A stretch of 11,221 bases of DNA from CBFIJI01 sp965662885. GTDB lineage: Bacteria > Bacteroidota > Bacteroidia > Flavobacteriales > Flavobacteriaceae. A program made the translations under genes and the position numbers. The stretch covers positions 1 through 11,221 of the forward strand of contig CBFIJI010000067.1 in NCBI GenBank assembly GCA_965662885.1, in the 5' to 3' direction. The notes below the pieces were generated by a model, which searched no databases, had not been told where the DNA came from, and saw only the letters and a program-made list of their open reading frames with translations. Positions 5,840 through 11,221 of this stretch are shown one piece after another. Every line of letters starts with the position of its first letter. Position 1 is the first letter of the stretch.

Positions 5840-7939
5840 CTATTCCATTTGGAGATTTTGGGTTAATACCTTCATTTTTTCATTAAGAGAACCAATTGCT
5901 TTTGCGTAGCGCTCATCCCATTCCTGAAGCCGATTGGATGCTTTTAAGGCAATTTCGTATTCCAATCCGGGTAAGATCCAAGAGGCGTATCCACTAAAGG
6001 GGTCTGAAGCAACATATAAGGACTTATACCACGAACCAAAATACATTCCTTTCTCATCAATAAAACTTTTTTCCAAAGCCAGTAGTTGTTGGTTTATTTT
6101 TTTGATTTTAGTTTTCGAAAGCTGTTGTTTCAATTGTTGTTCTAAGGTAGCAGCCAATAAATCAGCCGTTTTATGTAAATGGTCTATTTGTTCTTTAGCC
6201 AAAGAAAAACCCTCAAAGTCAGGGTGGAAAGCCGTTATTTTATTTGTGGCGTTTTTAAAATGAATCTTAAGATCAGTGGCATAACGGACCACATCATAAG
6301 GGATCACTTCGGCATTGGCTAAGCGAAGTGTCATCAAACCCGCTACTTGCGTTACCATCCCTCCCATTTTAAATTCTGGATCGACAAAACGTTCATAAAA
6401 GCGAAAGCTATCGTAATTGGAATGATATAAATTAGGTCCGCCTGCACCTCCACTCAAGGAAGGAACACCCACGTGCATATAAAAGGCAATATGATCAGAC
6501 CCACCCCCTAAATTACCAATGTTTGGTTCTTGTCTATCAGAACCTTTCCAAAAGTCGTAAAGGCTTTTGTCTTCATAAGGGTAGCGAACTTCTTTGGAAG
6601 CTTCAAGAATTAATCTTTTTAAACTAGGGGCTGCAGCAGCACCAAAGTTTTTACCAGAAACTCCCCCATCAAAGTTTAAATAGGCCACAGCTTTCGCATT
6701 CAGTTCCTTTCGCATTTGTTCCACCCACTCGGTTGAACCAATCACCCCATGTTCCTCAGCATCCCAGTGCGCAATTAAAATGGACCGCTTTGGGCGATAG
6801 CCTTCTTCGACCAATTTTCCCAAAGTTTCTCCTAAATTTAAAAGCATGGCTGTACCACTATTAGGGTCTGTAGCACCAAACCCCCAAGCATCAAAATGAC
6901 AGCCTAAAATAATCCATTCGTCGGGAAATTCACTTCCTTTAATAGTTCCGACCACATCATGTACTCGAACAAAATCCTTTTTTTGTTCCACTTTAAGCCG
7001 AACGGTGAGATCGTTTCCTCCTTCCAATCGATAGGTAAAAGGAAGTCCACCTTGCCACGCAGCGGGAACTGGAGCTCCTTTCATTTGTGCTAAAATCTTT
7101 TCTGCTTCTCCATAGCCAATTGGAGTTACTGGGATGGTATGGAGTTGTGTGTCAGCAGGGTCTAGACGTTTTATCTTTTTCTTTCCGTCCAAGGGGAGTG
7201 CGGGTTCAAAAGGGGTCAATGGATCTCCTGTAAAATCTTCGGTAAGTAAAGAACCTCTTTGAATGGTACTTTCATTGTAGTAGGGACCATCGGGGTACAC
7301 CAATCCTTTGGTAAAGCCACTATCTTTGGGGTCGGTGTAAATGATTAATCCAGCAGCGCCATTGGCCTCTGCAAACTTTGCTTTAAAGCCTCTAAAATTC
7401 CCTCCATACCGCGCCATGACAATTTTTCCTTCCACACGAACTCCCAGTTCTTGCAAGCGTTCAAAATCTTCCTTACGACCATAGTTAGCATAGACAATTT
7501 CAGCAGTTATGTCACCACTTCCTGAAAAGGCATTCCAACCTTTCCAAAGCCCTGGAGCATTTGAAAAAGGATCTCCTGTAATAATATCTTCTTGTTGATT
7601 TAAGGGCATCCGTTTAGGAGTGACAATTTCAATTAGTGAGCTTCCAGGTGTTTTGGGAAGATAAACATCATAGGGATAAAGACGGACATCCATGCCTGCA
7701 TCGGTCATCACTTTTGCCATATAATCACGAACGGCATAATTCGCAGCACTTCCCACGACATGGGGTTGGGCCGTGAGTGTTTTTAAATGAGTTTTAAAAC
7801 GGTCAAAGGAAACGCTTTCAAGAAATTTGGATTCAATTTGTTTTTCTTGGGTCCATGAAGGCGGTGTAAAACCTTCTCCTTGAGCAAATAAAACAGTTAA
7901 GCTACAGCTAAAAAAGCTTAAAAATAAAAGGGTTCTCAT
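5840..7939 (-). CDS. Exported M28B metallopeptidase, glutamate carboxypeptidase II/transferrin-receptor type
   Basis: Predicted di-zinc carboxypeptidase or aminopeptidase cutting peptides (in the animal homologue GCPII/PSMA, terminal glutamate) in the periplasm or outside the cell. The 699-residue product has a signal peptide (1-20, ending LFAQ). An N-terminal region is followed by a PA domain inserted at about 115-330 (GKIVMARYGG, AAGLIIYTDP), the M28 catalytic domain at about 330-545, and a TfR-like helical dimerisation domain at about 575-699 (FIDEKGMYFGSWYKSLYVA). All ligand and catalytic residues expected from PSMA are present: His348 and Asp358 (GCHFDAWGFGATDPNSG), Glu395/Glu396 (DAEEHG), Asp424 (NFDGG) and His506 (YHSNYD). 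The domain order and length fit GCPII. The gene is 135 bp downstream of the DUF5602 lipoprotein gene on the same strand, so it could be co-transcribed. Substrate preference is not predictable here. Confidence 0.92.
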   Translation of the reverse strand: MRTLLFLSFFSCSLTVLFAQGEGFTPPSWTQEKQIESKFLESVSFDRFKTHLKTLTAQPHVVGSAANYAVRDYMAKVMTDAGMDVRLYPYDVYLPKTPGSSLIEIVTPKRMPLNQQEDIITGDPFSNAPGLWKGWNAFSGSGDITAEIVYANYGRKEDFERLQELGVRVEGKIVMARYGGNFRGFKAKFAEANGAAGLIIYTDPKDSGFTKGLVYPDGPYYNESTIQRGSLLTEDFTGDPLTPFEPALPLDGKKKIKRLDPADTQLHTIPVTPIGYGEAEKILAQMKGAPVPAAWQGGLPFTYRLEGGNDLTVRLKVEQKKDFVRVHDVVGTIKGSEFPDEWIILGCHFDAWGFGATDPNSGTAMLLNLGETLGKLVEEGYRPKRSILIAHWDAEEHGVIGSTEWVEQMRKELNAKAVAYLNFDGGVSGKNFGAAAAPSLKRLILEASKEVRYPYEDKSLYDFWKGSDRQEPNIGNLGGGSDHIAFYMHVGVPSLSGGAGGPNLYHSNYDSFRFYERFVDPEFKMGGMVTQVAGLMTLRLANAEVIPYDVVRYATDLKIHFKNATNKITAFHPDFEGFSLAKEQIDHLHKTADLLAATLEQQLKQQLSKTKIKKINQQLLALEKSFIDEKGMYFGSWYKSLYVASDPFSGYASWILPGLEYEIALKASNRLQEWDERYAKAIGSLNEKMKVLTQNLQME

Positions 7940-8074
7940 AGATGATTTTCTTTTAAATAAGAAAGGTACGTTTAAAATGGTTTAGTGAATATAGGCAATT
8001 CAATAAAACTTTTTCTATGAATTTCTTTACCAATGGTAGAACAAAGAGGGTTTATATTTCCTCATTTGATTGCC

Positions 8075-8854
8075 TTAGTTGGACCAGCGCAATTCATCTA
8101 AACTGACGGTATAAATTTCAGTGGCCGCATCATAATTGATACTGTAAGCTTGTGGATAGTACCCAGCTTGCTGCCATTCCTGTGGTTGTCCAATGGGTGT
8201 CGTAACGGATGTCTTACTCAAAAGAAAATCTAGGGTAACCATGGGTTCAAGGAAATTAATTTGAGCATCATATTTACCATAAATAAAGGTATGCGTAAAT
8301 GGACCTGATCCATTTACCTCTGGAAAAGTGGGAGAAATCATATGATTCCCTTGGTTAACTTGTCCACCATCAATTTCAATGAAAGTTTCTGGCAGGTGTT
8401 CTGGAGCGAGTGGTGCCATATACTTTTCAGAATTTTCAGGAGCAACAATAAGGGCTCTTTCAGCGATGGTCGAAAAATAAAAATGAACATCAAAGTGAGA
8501 AATATCATAAACGCCCGGGGGATTATGTCCGCCGGATTGCCAATCAAAAGAAAGGTTTTTGTAAAGACTCAAATCAACGTTTTGAATTTCAGGGAACTCC
8601 ATTAAAGATTCGTTGTCATGCGTGTGGCCATCATTGCTATGTGGTTCCGGTAAATTTTCTAAGGCAGCTGCATCGAACTGTACACCTAATTTTAATGGTT
8701 CTAAAGAATTCTCGTCCAATTCAACAAAAGACCAGACTTTACCGTTTCCTAAATCAAGCGCAATACTTTTATAAAAAGTTTGTGGTTTATCATCTTCTTT
8801 GTTACACGAAATAATTATCATGCACAGAAGTGCTGTAAATAAATATTTTTTCAT
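8075..8854 (-). CDS. DUF5602 (TTHB210-like) lipoprotein, His-rich
   Basis: 259-residue lipoprotein: a short basic start, a hydrophobic core, and lipobox IISC with Cys17. The body carries blocks I recall from the DUF5602/TTHB210-like family: GGHNPPGVYDISHFDVHFYF (His110, His120, His124), ALIVAPENSEKYMAP, LPETFI, GNHMISP (His171), FTHTFIYGKYDAQINFLEPMVT (His188) and GYYPQAYSINYD. A further small His cluster, HSNDGHTHD, lies at 72-80. Members form a beta-rich fold of unknown function, and the many conserved histidines suggest a metal site (inference). The gene diverges from the YHYH-MORN-SCO operon across 142 bp, which suggests shared regulation, and sits upstream of the M28 peptidase on the same strand. 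I am fairly sure of the family and unsure of the role. Confidence 0.78.
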   Translation of the reverse strand: MKKYLFTALLCMIIISCNKEDDKPQTFYKSIALDLGNGKVWSFVELDENSLEPLKLGVQFDAAALENLPEPHSNDGHTHDNESLMEFPEIQNVDLSLYKNLSFDWQSGGHNPPGVYDISHFDVHFYFSTIAERALIVAPENSEKYMAPLAPEHLPETFIEIDGGQVNQGNHMISPTFPEVNGSGPFTHTFIYGKYDAQINFLEPMVTLDFLLSKTSVTTPIGQPQEWQQAGYYPQAYSINYDAATEIYTVSLDELRWSN

Positions 8855-8924
8855 CTTGATAAATTTAGTTTGGATAAACTTATGAAAATAAAATGTCTTT
8901 TGGTAGGTCTAACAAAGAAATAGG

Positions 8925-8957
8925 CAACTATATTTCTTAAACTAGAGAGATCACAAA
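8925..8957 (-). promoter_or_regulatory. Candidate Bacteroidota promoter for the DUF5602 gene
   Basis: On the - strand TTTG (complement of 8954-8957) is followed after 21 bases by TATAGTTG (complement of 8925-8932). The latter matches the -7 consensus TAnnTTTG at all fixed positions but one. Spacing suits the TTTG/-33 plus TAnnTTTG pattern known from Bacteroidota. The implied 5' leader before the DUF5602 start at 8854 would be about 65 nt. Confidence 0.35.
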
Positions 8958-8996
8958 TTTTTAGTTTAATTTCAATAAATAAATTTAAGTATAGGG

Positions 8997-9794
8997 ATGA
9001 ATTTGTTTTTATTGATAAAGAGGCCATTGATGATTTTTACGGTACTTTTTTTTGGAATACTGTATGGGTGTAAAAAAGACACTGTTGACCCTTTGTGTTG
9101 TGTTGAAGAAGAAACGACAGAGGGGAACACCACCACTATTGGCGATGAGGTACCCGCAGTTTACTTAAAAATATACAATGCGACTGATATTTACCTTGAT
9201 GGCAATTATGTTGTTATCGAAGTTGATGGAGTCCCAGATCACAACAGCCCCTATTTTAGCAGTTCAAGCAGTCAGTACGAAGCTTATAATGGGGACAATT
9301 CAAATTTTAATTTAAACCCCAATACTATCGATTCTTTTGATTTTAAATTTAGGATCCCCCTCAACCCAACGGAAGCAAGCAACCATGCCTCAACACAGTT
9401 AGGTTCCATTGGTGTTTCTTTAAATGGTGTTTCTTTTTACAATCAATATGCTGGACCAAATAACCAACCGTTGACGAATGAAATAAACAGTTTTGATCAG
9501 TATGCTGGGCATCCACAACCTCAAGGCGTTTATCATTATCATATTGAGCCCACCTATTTGACCACCAATCAAGGGGAAGAGGCTTTACTTGGTTTTTTAT
9601 TGGATGGATTTCCTGTTTATGGCCCTGAAGAAAATGGCGTGACCATCACGAATGACGATCTGGATGCTTTTCATGGTCACATTGGAGTCACTACCGATTA
9701 TCCGGATGGAATTTATCATTATCACATTACGGATAATGATCCTTATATCAATGGAAGTGGTTATTATGGAACTCCGGGGACTGTTACACAGTAG
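8997..9794 (+). CDS. YHYH-domain lipoprotein
   Basis: 265-residue protein with a lipoprotein-type leader (lipobox LYGC, Cys25) and a YHYH domain. The eponymous motif occurs twice: GVYHYHIEP (Y179-H182) and GIYHYHITD (Y240-H243). Between them lie the family hallmarks LLGFLLDGFPVYGP (197-210) and AFHGHIG (225-230). The domain is common in secreted proteins of Bacteroidota and marine bacteria and has no settled function; the paired His-Tyr motifs suggest metal binding (inference). A Cys pair at 34-35 sits just after the acylated cysteine. A low-complexity serine stretch (PYFSSSSSQ) and an Asn-rich stretch follow. It is the first gene of a tight operon: the next start lies 29 bp inside its 3' end. 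The leader is somewhat long, and an internal ATG (residue 12) is an alternative start but would lack a charged n-region. Confidence 0.85.
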   Translation: MNLFLLIKRPLMIFTVLFFGILYGCKKDTVDPLCCVEEETTEGNTTTIGDEVPAVYLKIYNATDIYLDGNYVVIEVDGVPDHNSPYFSSSSSQYEAYNGDNSNFNLNPNTIDSFDFKFRIPLNPTEASNHASTQLGSIGVSLNGVSFYNQYAGPNNQPLTNEINSFDQYAGHPQPQGVYHYHIEPTYLTTNQGEEALLGFLLDGFPVYGPEENGVTITNDDLDAFHGHIGVTTDYPDGIYHYHITDNDPYINGSGYYGTPGTVTQ

Positions 9795-10344
9795 TGTATT
9801 ATTTATTCTTTTGTGTAGCTTTTTTTCCTGTAATCAATGGGCGGAACTCCCCATGGGCTATGCCAATTCGGATACCTTAAAATTAAAAGCCTCTAAAGGG
9901 GTTTATTATTACCAAAAGACTCCTTTTACGGGGGTGGTTTATACATTGGGGGAATTTCCTTCAGACACCCTTTCGCTCCAAAAGTACCTCCATGGGAAAA
10001 AGCATGGGACATGGACAGCTTATTATCCCAACAAGCAATTAAAAGAAAAACGAACCTATCATCACGGAAGTAAAGAAGGGGTTCATCTGCGGTATTGGCC
10101 CAATGGTCAACTGCGATTACAATTCCATCTCCGTAACGACCGCTATCATGGAAACAGCAAAGCATGGAACAGTACAGGAACACTTATCAGTGACCGGAAT
10201 TTTATCGATGGTCAGGAAAGTGGTATCCAAAGGCTGTGGTATGACGATGGAAAAATAAAGGCAAATTTTATCATTAAAAACCAGCGCCGTTATGGTCTTT
10301 TAGGCACTAAAAATTGTATCAATGTATCGGACAGTATTTTTTAA
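9766..10344 (+). CDS. MORN_2 (YwqK-like) repeat lipoprotein
   Basis: 192-residue lipoprotein if started at ATG 9766 (lipobox SFFSC, Cys22); an in-frame ATG at 9751 would add five residues before the same signal. The body has about four MORN_2 repeats of near 23 residues from residue 75 on: KKHGTWTAYYPNKQLKEKRTY, KEGVHLRYWPNGQLRLQFHL, YHGNSKAWNSTGTLISDR and ESGIQRLWYDDGKIKANFII. It ends in a distinct RRYGLLGTKNC tail with a lone Cys184. Databases often label this family 'toxin-antitoxin system YwqK family antitoxin', but a surface lipoprotein with no toxin beside it is unlikely to be an antitoxin. The overlaps with the YHYH gene (29 bp) and the SCO gene (23 bp) point to coupled translation, so a shared job with those two is likely. 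The repeats probably form a beta-sheet scaffold. Confidence 0.82.
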   Translation: MELRGLLHSSVLFILLCSFFSCNQWAELPMGYANSDTLKLKASKGVYYYQKTPFTGVVYTLGEFPSDTLSLQKYLHGKKHGTWTAYYPNKQLKEKRTYHHGSKEGVHLRYWPNGQLRLQFHLRNDRYHGNSKAWNSTGTLISDRNFIDGQESGIQRLWYDDGKIKANFIIKNQRRYGLLGTKNCINVSDSIF

Positions 10345-10969
10345 AGGACTTCTTTTATTGATGTTATGGGGATGTTATTCTGAAGAAAACAATGCCCTTC
10401 CTTATTATAACACCCCCGACTTTACCCCAATTTTTATTGAAAGCAAAGAGGCTTATAAACAAAAAATATCCCACAGTATTGCTCCCTTTTCAATGACCAA
10501 TCAACATGGGAAAACAATTACAGAAAAGGAAATTAAAGACAAAATTCATGTTGCCAATTTTATGTTTACACGCTGTACAAGTATCTGCCCAAGAATGACC
10601 AACAACTTAAAAGTTTTTCAGCAGACCTTTGAAAAGGATGATGAGGTTGCGTTATTATCTTTTTCTGTTACCCCTTGGCTGGACAGTATTCCAGTACTAA
10701 AAAGTTTTGCTGCGAGTTATGATATCACCGCAAAAAATTGGCATTTGCTTACTGGAAATACAGAGGAAATTTATCGTTTAGCTCGGCAATCTTATTTTGC
10801 AGAAGAAGCCTTGGGGTTTACAAAGGACAGCACCGATTTTTTACATACGGAGCGTGTGCTATTGGTGGATAAAAATCAACATATTCGAGGGGTGTATAAT
10901 GCTACTTTGCCCTTGGAAATTAATCAACTTAAAGAAGATGTTTTAACCTTAAAAACACTCAATCATTAG
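10322..10969 (+). CDS. SCO-family lipoprotein (SCO1/SenC-type thioredoxin fold)
   Basis: 215-residue member of the SCO1/SenC family. These are membrane-anchored thioredoxin-fold proteins that bind copper and help build the CuA site of cytochrome c oxidase, or act as thiol-disulfide partners. It has a lipobox (LWGC, Cys18), the typical Bacteroidota opening LPYYNTPDFTP (27-36), and the metal/redox motif CTSIC (Cys85, Cys89, CxxxC). Further blocks are LLSFSVTPWLDSIPVLKSFA (111-130), and the distant His175 in DFLHTERVLLVD, so all three copper ligands of the family are present. The length is normal. ATG 10322 is the only start that keeps the lipobox; it lies 23 bp inside the MORN gene. No oxidase subunit gene is in the window, so the client could instead be the YHYH or MORN partner (inference). 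Confidence 0.92.
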   Translation: MYRTVFFKGLLLLMLWGCYSEENNALPYYNTPDFTPIFIESKEAYKQKISHSIAPFSMTNQHGKTITEKEIKDKIHVANFMFTRCTSICPRMTNNLKVFQQTFEKDDEVALLSFSVTPWLDSIPVLKSFAASYDITAKNWHLLTGNTEEIYRLARQSYFAEEALGFTKDSTDFLHTERVLLVDKNQHIRGVYNATLPLEINQLKEDVLTLKTLNH

Positions 10970-11001
10970 CCTTATCGACAAATGATTGTTTTCGTTTTTT
11001 T
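10960..11001 (+). terminator. Intrinsic terminator of the YHYH-MORN-SCO operon
   Basis: CAATCATT (10960-10967) pairs perfectly with AATGATTG (10981-10988), an 8-bp stem with a 13-nt loop, followed by TTTTCGTTTTTTT to 11001. The left arm includes the last codons and the stop codon of the SCO gene, so transcription would end immediately after it. Confidence 0.75.
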
Positions 11002-11221
11002 AATTCAACAGTTCCCTTAGTGGTTAGTAGATTATATACAAAATGTAAAGTATCTTATTTCTACATTTGAACTACCCATGCTTACTAAAAGACCAACATA
11101 GCAAATCGTTCGGTAGCTATTCCTACCCACCTTCCAAAAACAGGATAAACCTTAAAAAAACGCAAATGATGTTATCCCTTTGGTTTTGTTACTGCTTTGT
11201 TAAGAGATGGTTTTTGCGAAC
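11002..11221. other. Gene-free right edge
   Basis: No open frame worth calling on either strand. Two small inverted repeats are visible: AAATGTA/TACATTT (11041-11047 and 11062-11068) and GGTAG/CTACC (11112-11116 and 11123-11127). Neither is followed by a T-run. The stretch is AT-rich and may lead into a gene beyond the window. Confidence 0.5.

Noticed and set aside
7993..8075. Inverted repeat AGGCAAT/ATTGCCT around the peptidase-DUF5602 gap
   Set aside because: The 69-nt loop and 7-bp arms make a functional hairpin doubtful; no T-run follows.
7991..8932. TTGCCTAT on the minus strand upstream of both the peptidase and the DUF5602 gene
   Set aside because: Eight bases shared between two short AT-rich gaps is close to chance expectation, and no dyad or consistent promoter spacing supports it.
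9766..10344. Toxin-antitoxin system suggested by the YwqK/MORN family label
   Set aside because: The product is a lipoprotein in an operon with YHYH and SCO genes and no toxin candidate is adjacent.
11041..11127. Two small hairpins at the right edge
   Set aside because: Short arms, no T-run, and no adjacent gene to regulate in view.
2119..11181. 11-base inverted match AAAGGGATAAC (2119-2129) and GTTATCCCTTT (11171-11181), suggestive of element ends
   Set aside because: The match does not extend in either direction, there are no transposase genes or target duplications, and a match of this length is plausible by chance.

Overview
The window comes from an AT-rich genome, very probably a marine member of the Flavobacteriia (Bacteroidota). 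The support is family content (YHYH protein, MORN_2 lipoprotein, DUF5602-type lipoprotein, twin single-pass 'FLGI..SFFIDN' proteins), lipobox lipoproteins, lack of strong Shine-Dalgarno sites, and A-rich leaders before start codons. No rRNA, tRNA, CRISPR array, insertion sequence or phage gene is visible.

Region 1 (1-2107, + strand) is the 3' part of a malonate-use operon: a malonyl-CoA synthetase (ACSF3/MatB type, cut by the left edge) followed by madL and madM, the two subunits of a sodium-coupled malonate importer. Each junction is a 4-base ATGA overlap. Together they would bring malonate in and turn it into malonyl-CoA. A stem-loop with a T-run at 2255-2287 probably ends the transcript. 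The stretch 2108-2583 holds no convincing gene.

Region 2 (2584-5834, + strand) holds two tandem paralogous membrane proteins of unknown function (about 65% identical by hand count), an exported NTF2/SnoaL-like protein, an exported YdjC/ChbG-type deacetylase, and a 59-residue CDGSH iron-sulfur protein. The first three genes are closely spaced (27-28 bp gaps). A perfect 9-bp dyad lies before the deacetylase.

Region 3 (5840-8854, - strand) holds an exported M28 peptidase of the glutamate carboxypeptidase II / transferrin-receptor type with all expected zinc ligands, and, upstream of it, a His-rich DUF5602 (TTHB210-like) lipoprotein. The peptidase stop lies 5 bp from the convergent CDGSH gene stop.

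Region 4 (8997-10969, + strand) runs divergently from the DUF5602 gene. It is a three-gene overlapping operon: YHYH lipoprotein, MORN_2 (YwqK-like) lipoprotein and SCO-family lipoprotein. The overlaps of 29 and 23 bp are forced by the lipoprotein signals. A stem-loop plus T-run overlapping the SCO stop codon closes it. With the divergent DUF5602 gene this makes a four-member, His/Cys-rich envelope lipoprotein cluster. It is the best candidate here for an undescribed system, possibly copper or redox handling at the cell envelope; that role is inference. The remainder to 11221 shows no gene.
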